NCBI RefSeq assembly: GCF_042647465.1
Contig: NZ_JBHRVN010000005.1
DNA: 64,000 nt
DNA from: Wagnerdoeblera intermedia
Lineage (GTDB): Bacteria > Pseudomonadota > Alphaproteobacteria > Rhodobacterales > Rhodobacteraceae
Direction: 5' to 3' (one strand)
Shown here: one piece after another, positions 1 to 8,933 of the stretch
Position numbering within the stretch: the first letter of the stretch is position 1
How the letters are laid out: the number at the start of each line of letters is the position of its first letter
Made by a program: the position numbers and the translations under genes
The notes under the pieces: generated by a model
What the model saw: only the letters and a program-made list of their open reading frames with translations
Told to the model about the DNA's origin: nothing
The model's database searches: none

Positions 1-361
1 GCGCATCATTGGGGATGCCAGCTTGCGGATAAATTGTGGCGAGTGACACCGCTCAGGATCCGGAGTTGATGAGCTACACCCCATCTCTTGGACAAGATCT
101 TGCCGAATTTAAGCTACTCTGTCCGTCATCGAATGATTTGGAACAGGCGGCCTAGTTCTGTAGCGGGTGGCTTGGGCTCATCGGTTTCAGGTTATGCTGC
201 TTGACGCTGATGCTTCAAGCAGCGGTTCTGGATGGTTTGTTTGTCCGGCAACCTTTCTGGCCCATTGGGCCAGACCACCGATCACGGCAGAACCATCGAT
301 ATGGCGGCCCTCCGCCAAATTAATCTGACCTTTGACGGCCTTCTGGCCGCCCCTTGAACGG
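1..361. other. Left edge, no gene supported
   Basis: Short open frames occur on both strands but none has a convincing ribosome site or recognisable protein content. The right part probably holds the promoter of the secreted-protein operon that starts at 371. I see nothing else here. Confidence 0.4.
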
Positions 362-370
362 ATGACCTTC

Positions 371-934
371 ATGAACAGATTTCTGCCCGCCGCCCTGCTG
401 GCCCTGATCGCCGCCCCCGCCTTCGCGCAGGATTTCGAACACATCGGCGAGATCCGCGCCAGCTTTCAGGGCGAGGATCTGAGCTTCGATACCATGGCCA
501 CCGAGCGGGACGGCAAAACCATGTCTACGGCGACGGTCGGGGACATCGGCGGCACGTCGGGTCTGCCCGCTGCCAGGGTATTGCAGATCACGGGCGCCCA
601 TATCGTGGACGGGCGCGAGGCCGGGTCGCTACACCTGACGCATTACTATGACGAGCATCCGCAGGATGGCGCCGCCTCGGTGATATGGCAAAGCTCCTCG
701 GTCAGCTATTATCCCAACCGCAGCACCCCGCCGCTCTGGGAAATGAGCCCCGACACCCGCAGCAATGTGACATTCCGCTTCGACAGTTTCTATTTTGATG
801 GCGAAACCGGGCATGTCAGTGCGACCTTCACCGGCCAGCTTTGCCGCAGCGATGTGCTGGGCGAGGAGGCCGATCCTGACGATTGCCATGAAATCAGCGG
901 CAGTTTCGACACGCCCTTGAGCGGGCAGGATTGA
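371..934 (+). CDS. Secreted protein of unknown function, first of three
   Basis: A protein of about 187 residues with a clear Sec signal peptide (MNRFLPAALLALIAAPAFAQ), so exported to the periplasm or beyond. I chose the ATG at 371 because it starts directly at the signal peptide; ATGs at 332 and 362 in the same frame would add a non-signal prefix. The mature part looks beta-rich (alternating polar/hydrophobic stretches, ending ISGSFDTPL) and has two cysteines near the C-terminus. It is the first gene of a tight three-gene run with 937-1482 and 1483-2130, all with signal peptides. The shared ending style (SGSFDT here, SGTFNI in the third) suggests related folds. Function unknown. Confidence 0.75.
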   Translation: MNRFLPAALLALIAAPAFAQDFEHIGEIRASFQGEDLSFDTMATERDGKTMSTATVGDIGGTSGLPAARVLQITGAHIVDGREAGSLHLTHYYDEHPQDGAASVIWQSSSVSYYPNRSTPPLWEMSPDTRSNVTFRFDSFYFDGETGHVSATFTGQLCRSDVLGEEADPDDCHEISGSFDTPLSGQD

Positions 935-936
935 CG

Positions 937-1482
937 ATGCGCCACGTGATGATTGCCGCTCTGATTGGTCTGCCACTGTTTGGGGCACCGCTGCGCGCCG
1001 ATGTAATCGAGCTGTTCCCATCAGAATGTGACGCCTCGCCGCCGCTGGAGGATCTGGTCGGAAATTACCGGCTTTCGGTCTTTCCCGGCACCTTGACCGA
1101 CGGTGTCCGATCCGTAAGTGCCTCGCATCACTCATCCCATGCGGTGAATTTCGTGCTGATGGGCGAGGATCTGGTCTTGCAGGACGCAAGCGGCGGCCCT
1201 TCGGTGAATTTCCGCTATGTCGGCCCGGATGAGCCGGATTGGCGCGGTGATGATGGCGAGGTCAGCATAGATGAACTGGCAGGGATTGTTGGCTGTGATG
1301 TGAACCGCTTGCCGCGCCTAATCGGCAGCGGACACACAGTTTCGGACGGCGTGCCGTTGACCTTTACCTATCGGCTGATGGTCTGGAACACGACGCCCGA
1401 CAGCGCCGCCCTGATCGGCGGGATGGAATGGGCGAGCGGCGGTCTGAACATGAAGCGCCGGGTCATGATGGAGGCTCAGTAA
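937..1482 (+). CDS. Secreted protein of unknown function, second of three
   Basis: About 181 residues with an N-terminal signal peptide ending near GAPLRA. The ATG at 937 is preferred; a TTG at 931 in the same frame overlaps the stop codon of the upstream gene. Either way the spacing indicates translational coupling. The mature protein contains an ELFPSECDASPPLEDL stretch and a C-terminal region resembling a small beta domain (TFTYRLMVW, GGLNMKRRVMM). It ends one base before the next start. No family recognised. Confidence 0.7.
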   Translation: MRHVMIAALIGLPLFGAPLRADVIELFPSECDASPPLEDLVGNYRLSVFPGTLTDGVRSVSASHHSSHAVNFVLMGEDLVLQDASGGPSVNFRYVGPDEPDWRGDDGEVSIDELAGIVGCDVNRLPRLIGSGHTVSDGVPLTFTYRLMVWNTTPDSAALIGGMEWASGGLNMKRRVMMEAQ

Positions 1483-2130
1483 ATGATCAAACACCGCCTT
1501 TTGCGCGCGATCCTGTTCGCCGGGTTTCTCGGCGCGTCGACCGCCCCTGTATTTGCCCAAGCCGAGGGCCTGGGCTTGCCGGGGGATCATATCACCGGCT
1601 TCGTCGAGATCAGCATTGAGGATGCTGATGCCCTCGGCCTTGTGACCTTTTCCCGCACCATTGTCGCGCGGGAAGCCCCTGTTGGCACCGCCCCGGACGC
1701 GGCAGCCTTTCTTGAGAGTATGGCTGGCCGCGAGATCCACAGCGCCAGCTGGATTGCACCGGATCTCGCTGGGCTTGGCCCCGGCGCTATATTCGTGAGT
1801 ATCGACGCCAGCGAAAACCCCGACCCGCGAAGCCCGGCCGCCGAGGTGGCGTTGGAATTCCAGCTCGGTCTGAACGACCCGTCGTTGCTGGATCGCGGTA
1901 GAAGCCTGCGTTTCCGACCAGAGACTGGTGGTCGCGGTCAGGAACAAAGGGCGCGCGATATCATGATTGAAATGACTGGTGTCTCGGTCAGGGACGACGG
2001 GACCAGTCTCGCGCTCAGCGGGAATTTTTCAGCTGATTTCATTGGCGGAGGTTCCGTCTCTGGAACGTTCAATATCGAGCAGGTCAGTGGCACACGTGAA
2101 ATTGCAGCCATTTTGAACCGCCCGGAGTAA
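1483..2130 (+). CDS. Secreted protein of unknown function, third of three
   Basis: 215 residues, starting immediately after the stop of the preceding gene (TAA-ATG), so surely the same transcript. A signal peptide runs to about residue 25 (APVFAQA). The mature part begins GLPGDHITGFVEISIED and ends with a repeated small/hydrophobic pattern (LSGNFSADFIGGGSVSGTF), typical of a secreted beta-sandwich. No catalytic motif or transmembrane segment is visible after the signal. The DNA just past its stop belongs to a dnaE2 fragment on the other strand, so this operon ends at a rearrangement boundary. Confidence 0.7.
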   Translation: MIKHRLLRAILFAGFLGASTAPVFAQAEGLGLPGDHITGFVEISIEDADALGLVTFSRTIVAREAPVGTAPDAAAFLESMAGREIHSASWIAPDLAGLGPGAIFVSIDASENPDPRSPAAEVALEFQLGLNDPSLLDRGRSLRFRPETGGRGQEQRARDIMIEMTGVSVRDDGTSLALSGNFSADFIGGGSVSGTFNIEQVSGTREIAAILNRPE

Positions 2131-2134
2131 ACTA

Positions 2135-2593
2135 CGCGCCCTGCCCGCTGCCCGGGTCGGCCTGACGGTCTCCCCTGCCCTCTCGGTCTCGGCCCCAATC
2201 CGCAGCTGATACCCGATGGTGGAGAGGCGCGCTGACAGATCCTCGATAGCTTCCGCGATCAGATGGGTGACCTGTCCGTCGCGCTCGATCCGCCCCTTCA
2301 CCCACAGAAGCCGCCCGGCGACCACGGCGGCGCGGAACGCCTCATAGACCCTCTTCCAGACCACCACATTTGCGGTGCCGGTCTCGTCTTCGAGCGTGAG
2401 AAAGACCACGCCGGAGGCGCTGCCGGGGCGCTGCCGGGTGATGACCAGCCCGGTCAGCAGCACCCGTCCGTTTGACGCTGCCAGGCGCTCCGCCGGCAGA
2501 CATTCTGGCAGGTTCGGGCGCAGGATCTCCATCGGATGGGCACGGAGTGACAAGCGCAGCGCCAGATAGTCCTCGATGACCTCCTGGCCTAGG
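2135..2593 (-). pseudogene. dnaE2: C-terminal fragment of error-prone polymerase DnaE2
   Basis: Reading on the minus strand gives EVIEDYLALRLSLRAHPM, then GRVLLTGLVITRQRPGSASG, VVFLTLEDETGTANVVVW and VAGRLLWVKGRIERDGQ. This is the characteristic C-terminal OB-fold region of DnaE2, the SOS-induced alternative alpha subunit of alphaproteobacteria (normally more than 1,000 residues). Only about 150 residues survive. The 5' side stops exactly at the IS66 end at 2594 and the 3' side runs without a normal DnaE2 C-terminus into the secreted-protein operon. A dead fragment; no active polymerase is encoded here. Confidence 0.8.
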
Positions 2594-2618
2594 GTATCCG
2601 TCCGGTGTCGGTGCGGTT

Positions 2619-2825
2619 TCAGGCCTTCTCGGCCTGCCAGTTCCACGGCATGAGTTCATCGATGCGATTGATCTTGTGATCAGGCAAGCGCTGGAGGACC
2701 GATGTGAGCCATGCTTCGGGGTCGACGTTGTTCAGCTTGCATGTCTCCATGAGTGTGTAGGCGATTGCGGCAGCTTTGCCGCCACCGATTGACCCCATGA
2801 ACAGATAATTCTTCCTTCCAAGGGC
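2619..2825 (-). pseudogene. tnpC: IS66 TnpC, C-terminal part of split gene
   Basis: Encodes ALGRKNYLFMGSIGGGKAAA and, after a conserved helix, a tail ending DELMPWNWQAEKA: the standard C-terminus of IS66 transposase. The N-terminal part lies at 6796-8115 and stops at CERSIRPIA. Joining the two at a shared GC dinucleotide (2824-2825 with 6794-6795) restores RPIALGRKN in frame, giving a transposase of about 508 residues. As it stands the fragment has no start of its own and is not expected to be functional. Confidence 0.9.
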
Positions 2826-2869
2826 CATCACCCGTTCATTCTGCCCATGTCGGGGAAGAACGGGAAGTT

Positions 2870-3122
2870 CATTACCGTTGGCATCCCTATTTCGGCCTGA
2901 AAGTCAGTGTGCGGCGGGTGGAGCGGCGCGTGACGGGACAGTTTCTGAAAGTGGAAGGCCCGTCCGGCATTGTCGTCTCGATCGCTGGCTGGATGTTGGA
3001 CCCCGTCGCCTGCGCCGAAATGAGCATTGGCAGTCCACAGGTTAATCTCGCAGCTTTGTCGGAACTCAGGAGGCTGATGACGCAGGTCCATGTTTTTGGA
3101 CAATCTCCAAGCGAATGTGGAG
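2870..3122 (+). pseudogene. DUF5372-like accessory protein, interrupted by IS256
   Basis: The frame reads HYRWHPYFGLKVSVRRVERR, then GPSGIVVSIAGWMLDPVACA and VNLAALSELRRLMTQ. This resembles the small DUF5372-type proteins (HPFHP..G..F pattern) that, as I recall, accompany recombinase elements. No ATG is visible upstream within the element; the start may be non-canonical or lost. The IS256 insertion at 3123 cuts it. Without the IS and one copy of its target duplication the frame continues at 4509 (VAREDVDETAQHADAV) to a stop at 4688-4690, overlapping the next gene in another frame. Family assignment from memory. Confidence 0.5.
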
Positions 3123-4499
3123 GAGCTATGGTCGAAAGTTGGTGACGCTCGATCAGGCGGCGGTTTGAAGTTGACGGAGACCGTCGCGGAACTCAACCCC
3201 CTCGATGATTTCTGGGAGGCGGTTTTGGCCGTCGAGTTTTCGCCATTTCTTCTGCGCCGACATCATCAGCTTGAAGGCCATGGCCAGCCCGGTCTTTCGG
3301 CTGAGGCATCCCTTGGTGCGTTTTGTGCGGTGGCGAACGGTCGCGAAGACGCTCTCGATCGGGTTTGACGTGCGGATGTGTTTCCAGTGTTCGGCGGGAT
3401 AGTCGTAGAATGTCAGCATGGCATCGCGGTCCTTGATCAGCTTGGCCGCGGCCTTTTCCCATTTCACGCCATAGGTTTTGACAAAGAAGTCGAAAGCCGC
3501 ATTTGCCGCGGCTTTGGTCTCGGCTTGCCATATGTCGTGCAAATGGCCTTTGGCCTTTTCTTGCATGGACTTGGGTATAGCGTTCAGCACGTTCATCGTT
3601 TTATGGAGCCAACATCTCTGTTCCCGCGTCGTGGCGAACACCTCGCGAAGCGCGGACCAAAAGCCTAAAGCGCCGTCGCCGATGGCCAATTTCGGATCCT
3701 GTTTTAAACCGCGCTGCTTCAGGTCGAGCAGCACCTCGCGCCAGCTCTGCGTGCTTTCTCGGAAGCCGTCAGTCATCGCCAGCAGCTCTTTACGCCCGTA
3801 TTCATCGGCCCCGACAATCACCAGAACACATTGTTTTTCCTCAGCCATTCGTGGTTTGAAGTAAACGCCGTCGGCCCAGATATAGAGAAACCGCCGCGTG
3901 CTAAGATCACGGTTCTGCCAGGCCTCATAGTCTTGCCACCAGTCGGCCTTCAGCCGCGTGATGGTCTTTGCTGATAACCCCTTGGCATTGGGGCCGAGCA
4001 AGGCCGCCAGCGCCTCGGTGAAATCGCCCGTCGACACCCCCTTGAGGTAAAGCCACGGCAGCAGATCCTCGACAGATTTCGCCTTGCGCAGATAACGCGG
4101 CAGGATGCTGGGGGTGAAGATGATCTTGTCTTCAACCGAGGCCCTATCTCGCACGCGCGGCACCTTCACAGATACCGGACCAATGCCGGTCATTACCTCG
4201 CGCTCCGGCAGGTGGCCATGACGGACAAGACGCGCTCGCCCATCCTCAAGCCGGTCCTCGGAGAACATCGACATCAATACTGCAAGCTCCGCGTGGATCG
4301 CTTGTTCGATCAACTGCCGCGCACCAGCGCGAATGACATCCGTCAGCGCGTCCGTGCTAAATCCAGATGGATCTGGAAGCTGGGCGATGGTAAACTCTGA
4401 CATGTGGCATATCCCTTTCTCACCAGAGAATTGACGGCGTCTTCAACACCGCCATGATATGCCGCCCCTCAGCCCATCACCAACTTTCGCGCATTACTC
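3123..4499 (-). mobile_element. IS256-family element, 1,377 bp
   Basis: Terminal inverted repeats of about 23 bp with four mismatches (left starts GAGCTATGGTCGAAAGTTGG, right complement starts GAGTAATGCGCGAAAGTTGG) enclose one transposase gene. The 9-bp sequence AATGTGGAG flanks both ends (3114-3122 and 4500-4508), a perfect target duplication, so this is a simple insertion into the serine-recombinase element. It appears intact and potentially active. Confidence 0.9.
3153..4403 (-). CDS. IS256-family (Mutator) transposase
   Basis: 416 residues, full length for the family. An N-terminal domain with the GHLPEREVMTGIGPVSVKVPRVRDR stretch is followed by the DDE catalytic core. Landmarks are YIWADGVYFKPR (first Asp region), LAIGDGALGFWSAL (second Asp) and the C-terminal NPIESVFATVRHRTKRTKG segment holding the Glu. 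It cuts and pastes or copies its own IS using the inverted repeats at 3123 and 4499. It is only distantly related to the other IS256-type transposase at 29662-30930 (sharing, for example, NPIESVFATVRHRT), so two different IS256 members are present. Confidence 0.93.
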   Translation of the reverse strand: MSEFTIAQLPDPSGFSTDALTDVIRAGARQLIEQAIHAELAVLMSMFSEDRLEDGRARLVRHGHLPEREVMTGIGPVSVKVPRVRDRASVEDKIIFTPSILPRYLRKAKSVEDLLPWLYLKGVSTGDFTEALAALLGPNAKGLSAKTITRLKADWWQDYEAWQNRDLSTRRFLYIWADGVYFKPRMAEEKQCVLVIVGADEYGRKELLAMTDGFRESTQSWREVLLDLKQRGLKQDPKLAIGDGALGFWSALREVFATTREQRCWLHKTMNVLNAIPKSMQEKAKGHLHDIWQAETKAAANAAFDFFVKTYGVKWEKAAAKLIKDRDAMLTFYDYPAEHWKHIRTSNPIESVFATVRHRTKRTKGCLSRKTGLAMAFKLMMSAQKKWRKLDGQNRLPEIIEGVEFRDGLRQLQTAA

Positions 4500-4526
4500 A
4501 ATGTGGAGTCGCAAGGGAGGACGTTG

Positions 4527-4706
4527 ATGAGACAGCACAACACGCCGATGCCGTGCTCGGGCAGGCAGCTGAGCCTGGCGTTCGAGCCTCGCAAGATCGA
4601 CGGGATGAAGGACATAGAGCGGGCGGAGGCGACAATGACACTTGCCCAAATTCTGATGCAGGCGGCGGGCCTGATTGTGGAGGAGCTTGACGATGAGCAG
4701 CGTTGA
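4527..4706 (+). CDS. Small accessory protein of the recombinase element
   Basis: 59 residues (MRQHNTPMPCSGRQLSLAF at the start, a predicted amphipathic helix AQILMQAAGLIVEELDDEQ at the end). The ATG at 4527 follows a GGGAGG at 4515-4520. Its end overlaps the recombinase start by 14 bp (4693-4706), so the two are translationally coupled and probably act together, for example as a directionality or stability factor. That role is inference from position; no family is recognised. Confidence 0.6.
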   Translation: MRQHNTPMPCSGRQLSLAFEPRKIDGMKDIERAEATMTLAQILMQAAGLIVEELDDEQR

Positions 4707-6765
4707 CTTGATCCCCACACAGCTCCTGAAGCGCAAGGCTGTCGTCTATGTGCGCCAGTCGACACAGTCTCAGGTGATGACCAATTTGGAAAGCCAGCGG
4801 CGCCAGTATGATCTTGTGGACATCGCACGCCAGCATGGGTTCGCGGATATCACGGTGATCGACGAAGACCTCGGGCGTTCCGCAAGCGGAACGGTGGCGC
4901 GCCCCGGTTTTGAGCGACTGGTGGCGTGGTTGTGCGCGGGCAAGGTGGGGGCTGTCCTGTGCCAGGATGCGTCACGGCTGGCGCGAAATGGCCGGGACTG
5001 GCACCATCTGTTGGAGTTGTGCGGCCTCGTCGAAGCCCGTGTCATTGACCATGATGGTATCTATAATCCCTGCCATCCCAACGACCGTCTGCTTCTCGGC
5101 ATGAAAGGCAGCATCAGCGAGTTCGAGCTCGGCGTGCTCAGGACGCGGATGCTCGATGCCGCCAAAGCAAAGGCGCGACGGGGCGAGCTGCGCCTGCCAG
5201 TCCCGTTTGGCTACATCTGGCACCGGGATTTTGGGCTGGGGCTCGATCCCGATCTGCGTTTACAGGAGGTCATCCGGCTCATCTTCGCCCGCTTCGGTGA
5301 GTTGGGCAGCGCGCGACAGGTCCTGTTGTCGATGTCTGCCGACCGGATCCATTTCCCCCGGCCTTCGGATGAGGGGCGGATGACCAGCTTCAAATGGATG
5401 CCAATCCGCTATCGCAACGTGATCTCCGTGCTCAAGAACCCTTTCTACGCAGGTGTTTACGTCTACGGCAAAAGCGAGAAGCGGACCTCCATCATCGATG
5501 GGCGCGCTCGGCGAAGCTATGGCCACAGTAAACCGGTAGGCACTTGGGACGTGTTTATCAGGGACCACCACGAGGGATACATCAGTTGGGATGATTACGA
5601 ACGGAATCAGGAACAGTTGGCACTAAACACCTACGGTCGCGCCGGTGGGGTAAAATCTGGCCGCGGAGGCAGGGCGCTGCTGTCGGGCATGATGACATGT
5701 GCCCGGTGCGGACGGCGGCTCTCGGTCGCCTATACCGGCAAGCCACAGAGCCGTCCCGTCTATCGCTGTGACAAGCCCAACCTGATGATGGGTCTGCCCC
5801 GGTGCATGACCTTCGGCGGCCCCCGGGTCGACGCGGCTGTTGCGCGTGAACTGTTGCGCGCAGTAGAACCCTTGGCGATCGAAGCCGCATTCGAGGCAGA
5901 GCGGATGCATCGGAAACGACAGGATGATCAACGTCAGATCCTTGATCTGGAACTGCGGCAGGCCCGCTACGAGGCCGGTCTTGCCGAGCGTCGCTATGCT
6001 GCCTGCGATCCTGACAACCGTCTGATCGCTGCCCAGTTAGAGAAGAACTGGGAAATCGCGTTGCGCCGTGTGCAGGGTCTGGAAGCACGACAACCGACGG
6101 ACTGTGCATCGGCCATTGAAGTCGATCCGTCTGCTTTTGCCGACATGGCAGAAAACCTGTCGGCAGCTTGGAATGCGCCTGATGTGACGATGCGCGCGCG
6201 TCAGCAGCTGCTGCGGACATTGATCGCCGACATCATCGTCGATGTCGATGATGCAGTGCGCGACGTCGTCCTCACGATCCACTGGCGGGGCGGCCAGCAC
6301 TCAGAGTTGCGCGTCCGTAAACCCCGAACCGGGGAACACGGTTCTGCGACAAGTGATGAGGCCTTGGCGGTCATGCGCAGCATGGCCGGCCGTTGGTCTG
6401 ACGAGCATATCGCCGCGTCACTCAATCGGATGGGCATGCCCACTGGGCAAGGCAAGACCTGGACTGCGCACCGCGTCGCCTCAGTTCGCCGCGTTCGCGA
6501 AATCCACGCCTATCGATCTGCTGAAAAGGATGGCGAATGGCTTACCATGACCGAGGCCGCAAAAACGTTAGGCGTCACTAACCATGTGATACGTCGCCTT
6601 ATTAAATCCGGCACCCTTTCCGCCGAGCAGGTTGTCTCCGGAGCGCCCTATCAGATCCGTGCCAATGACTTGGCGTCGGAGGCGGTCAAAATTGCCGCGA
6701 CCCGAAAACATCGCCCGTGTCGCATCACCGACACGGACACGCTTCCAATGTTTACAGACACTTGA
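4693..6765 (+). CDS. Large serine recombinase
   Basis: About 690 residues. The N-terminal resolvase domain (residues ~14-165) has the nucleophile in AVVYVRQSTQSQV (Ser23) and the ASRLARNGRDW arginine cluster. A Recombinase domain (~180-300) and a zinc ribbon (CARCGRRLS ... YRCDKPN, ~340-375) follow. A coiled-coil region spans about 405-450, and a C-terminal helix-turn-helix-like segment (WLTMTEAAKTLGVTNHVIRR) lies near 615-640. The ATG at 4693 has GGAGG at 4679-4683; an in-frame ATG at 4675 lacks such a site. It would integrate and excise the 2826-6793 element between short core sites. Intact, no frameshift. Confidence 0.93.
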   Translation: MSSVDLIPTQLLKRKAVVYVRQSTQSQVMTNLESQRRQYDLVDIARQHGFADITVIDEDLGRSASGTVARPGFERLVAWLCAGKVGAVLCQDASRLARNGRDWHHLLELCGLVEARVIDHDGIYNPCHPNDRLLLGMKGSISEFELGVLRTRMLDAAKAKARRGELRLPVPFGYIWHRDFGLGLDPDLRLQEVIRLIFARFGELGSARQVLLSMSADRIHFPRPSDEGRMTSFKWMPIRYRNVISVLKNPFYAGVYVYGKSEKRTSIIDGRARRSYGHSKPVGTWDVFIRDHHEGYISWDDYERNQEQLALNTYGRAGGVKSGRGGRALLSGMMTCARCGRRLSVAYTGKPQSRPVYRCDKPNLMMGLPRCMTFGGPRVDAAVARELLRAVEPLAIEAAFEAERMHRKRQDDQRQILDLELRQARYEAGLAERRYAACDPDNRLIAAQLEKNWEIALRRVQGLEARQPTDCASAIEVDPSAFADMAENLSAAWNAPDVTMRARQQLLRTLIADIIVDVDDAVRDVVLTIHWRGGQHSELRVRKPRTGEHGSATSDEALAVMRSMAGRWSDEHIAASLNRMGMPTGQGKTWTAHRVASVRRVREIHAYRSAEKDGEWLTMTEAAKTLGVTNHVIRRLIKSGTLSAEQVVSGAPYQIRANDLASEAVKIAATRKHRPCRITDTDTLPMFTDT

Positions 6766-6795
6766 ATATGGAGTGCATAATGAAACCAGCGTCGC

Positions 6796-8115
6796 AATTG
6801 GTCTGATCGACCGCTCACAGGTGTTGTTGTCCAGCTCGAGCTGCCCATCGCTGAGATAGCCGCGCGCTTTCGGCATGCGGTTCAAGGCGTAGCGGATCGC
6901 TTCGGCCAGCTTGGTTTTGCCAGAGATCTTGCGCAGCTGCGTCTGCAGCCAGAGTTCCAACGCGTCAAAGACCGGCTTGGCCTTGGCCTGCCGCAGGGCC
7001 ACGCGCTCTTCCGGGGATTTCCCACGCGCTTCCTTCTCCACAGCATAGAGCTGTGCAATCTGTTTGATCGCCTGTTGGGCAATGGGGGAACCGGTGCGCT
7101 CGACCTCGTCGACAAATTTGCGGCGCACATGGACCATGCAGGCCTGTTCGTCAGCCTTGCCCTTGCCGAACAAGCCGTTGAACCCGGCGAAGCCATCAGC
7201 ATGGACCGTGCCAGTATAGCCCGCGAGATGGTTGGCGGGGTGCTCGCCCTTTCGATCAATGCTGAACTGATACCAGGCGCAGGGGGGTGCTGCCCCGCAC
7301 CACGGACGTTCATCCCGGACGTAACTCCAGAGCCGGGCCGTTTTGGTCTTTGTGGTGTTGGCGCGCACCTGCAGCTTTACAGGGGTGTCGTCTGCAAACA
7401 GGGCTGGCCCCGCACGGACCAGTTTGCCGATATGCTCGGCCAGAGGCTCCAGCAGCGCCGTCGTGCGCCCGACCCAGTCGCTGAGCGTGGAGCGGTGCAA
7501 ATCAACCCCTTCGCGGGCGTAGATCTTGGATTGCCGCTCAAGCGGCAGATGATCGCAATATTTGCCGACCAGCATGTGCGACACGAGGCCGGGTCCGGGT
7601 CGCCCGCGCTCGATCAGGCGGGATGGCAACGGGGCTTGGGCGAAGGCTTCACAGCAGGTGCAGGCCATGCGGGGGCGGATGAACCGGCGCACGACGAAGT
7701 GACCTGGGATATAATCCAGCTCTTGGGTGATATCCTCGCCCACCTGGCGCAGGGTGCCGCCGCATCCGGCGCATGCCTCACCGGGTGACAGGACCTCATC
7801 TTTCCGTTCCAGATGATCTGGCAGCGGCTTGCGGCTGTGCTGGCGTTTGTTGTTTGGGGTCTCTTCATCACCGGGTGGATGCCCAGTGTGTTGATCCTTT
7901 GCGGCCTGCGCGATCTCATCGTCCTCTGACAGATCAAGCGCCAGTTGGTTTATACCCTCTGACTTTGCGCCAAAACACGCCTTGCGGTGACCATGAAGTT
8001 CAGCCTTCAGCTTCTCGATCTGGTAGGCTTGAGACTGGATATGCTGGGCCATCTGCACGCTGATCGCGCGCAGCTCATCAGGATCTTCAGGCAGGGATTT
8101 GAAGGCCTCCAGCAT
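6796..8115 (-). pseudogene. tnpC: IS66 TnpC, N-terminal part of split gene
   Basis: About 440 residues of IS66 transposase: the helical N-terminus with a leucine-zipper-like region, the CAGCGGTLRQVGED zinc-binding segment, the catalytic core (ALFADDTPVKL, VHADGFAGFN) and up to DNNTCERSIRPIA. After that the frame runs on into the inserted recombinase element for about 75 unrelated residues and stops near 6568. The missing C-terminus is at 2619-2825. Whether the fusion retains any activity is unknown; the final conserved LGRKN..F.GS block is lost. Confidence 0.9.
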
Positions 8116-8193
8116 GGCATAATTTATACAGGATCGCCTCTTACGAGGGAACGCAAAACTGCATATAAACCTATGTTTTGTTGGTGGTTTGCC

Positions 8194-8541
8194 TCACCCC
8201 GCGACCAGGGGTCGCCAGGTTTTTTGTGGGGTCCGCCAGTCGATCCCTTCGAGCAACATCGATAGTTGTGATAGGCTCAGGCTGATCTTACCTTCCTTGG
8301 CAGCAGGCCAGACAAACCGGCCCCGTTCCAGCCGCTTTGTAAACAGGCAGGCCCCTTGGCTATCCCACCAGATGATCTTCAAAAGATCACCCCGGCGACC
8401 ACGGAAGACGAACATGTGGCCCGAATACGGATCCTCGGCCAAAACCTGTTCCGTCTGTGCCGCCAGCGTGTTGAAACCGCGTCGCATGTCCGTGACGCCG
8501 GCCGCCAGCCATACCCGCGTGTTGCTTGGCACCGGGATCAT
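8194..8541 (-). CDS. tnpB: IS66 TnpB (Orf2) protein
   Basis: 115 residues with the standard IS66 Orf2 pattern: MIPVPSNTRVWLAAGVTDMR, GHMFVFRGRRGDLLKIIWWD and the CLFTKRLERGRFVWP end. Required together with TnpA and TnpC for IS66 transposition; its biochemical role is not known. Its start codon overlaps the tnpA stop in an ATGA arrangement (8538-8541), indicating translational coupling. Confidence 0.92.
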   Translation of the reverse strand: MIPVPSNTRVWLAAGVTDMRRGFNTLAAQTEQVLAEDPYSGHMFVFRGRRGDLLKIIWWDSQGACLFTKRLERGRFVWPAAKEGKISLSLSQLSMLLEGIDWRTPQKTWRPLVAG

Positions 8542-8933
8542 TGCGCCACTGCCTCGACCATCGCCACGATCGCTGACAGCGCGGTGGCACCCTCCACCAA
8601 TATCCGCCGACCATCCGACAACGTGATGTCCACACGCTGCGCGGTGATGGAACCTGTCGAAGAGGTGGGCAAAACAGGTGCTACCGAGACAGGCTCCATG
8701 CCCGCAACCTCGACTGGAAGAAAGGTTGCCCCTTCAGGCACCGACAAATCCGCAGCCTGATCCTCTGATGCAAACCGAGGATCGCGGAGCCATTTGTGGA
8801 TCAGGTTGGTGTTCATCGCATATCGCCGCGCAACCTGCGCAACCGAGACACCGCAAACCCGCGCCTGCGCGCAGATCGACAGCTTCTCATCGTCTGACCA
8901 GACCCGCTTCTTCTGGCCTTTCTTGCCCGCCAT
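8538..8933 (-). CDS. tnpA: IS66 TnpA (Orf1) protein
   Basis: About 131 residues from MAGKKGQKKRVWSDDEKLSI. The N-terminal helix-turn-helix of the transposase_8 type (ARVCGVSVAQVARRYAMNTN, LIHKWLRD) probably binds the IS ends. I prefer the start at 8933 because the family begins at this basic stretch; an in-frame ATG at 8981 would add 16 residues reading through the IS leader. First gene of the tnpABC set. Confidence 0.88.
   Translation of the reverse strand: MAGKKGQKKRVWSDDEKLSICAQARVCGVSVAQVARRYAMNTNLIHKWLRDPRFASEDQAADLSVPEGATFLPVEVAGMEPVSVAPVLPTSSTGSITAQRVDITLSDGRRILVEGATALSAIVAMVEAVAQ

Larger units (their letters stand above)
2826..6793 (+). mobile_element. Serine-recombinase mobile element inside tnpC
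   Basis: The element sits between the two halves of the IS66 tnpC. Its ends show imperfect inverted repeats (TTCATTCTGC at 2835-2844; its complement GCATAATGAA at 6775-6784), each 10 bp from a shared GC core. That is the geometry expected of attachment sites for a large serine recombinase. It carries a DUF5372-like gene (interrupted), a small accessory gene and the recombinase, all on the plus strand. Removing the IS256 copy at 3123-4499, the element would be about 2.6 kb. The exact in-frame repair of tnpC on removal is seen directly; recombinase-mediated insertion is inferred. Confidence 0.8.

Noticed and set aside
187..444. Minus-strand frame of 85 codons at the left edge
   Set aside because: Overlaps the signal peptide of the 371-934 gene, with no ribosome site or recognisable content.
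3133..4489. Shorter IS256 boundaries using only the 13-bp core CGAAAGTTGGTGA
   Set aside because: Extending by 10 bp gives a longer inverted repeat starting GAG and a perfect 9-bp duplication, so 3123-4499 is the better definition.
7075..7788. 237-codon plus-strand frame opposite tnpC
   Set aside because: Shadow of the IS66 transposase gene on the other strand.
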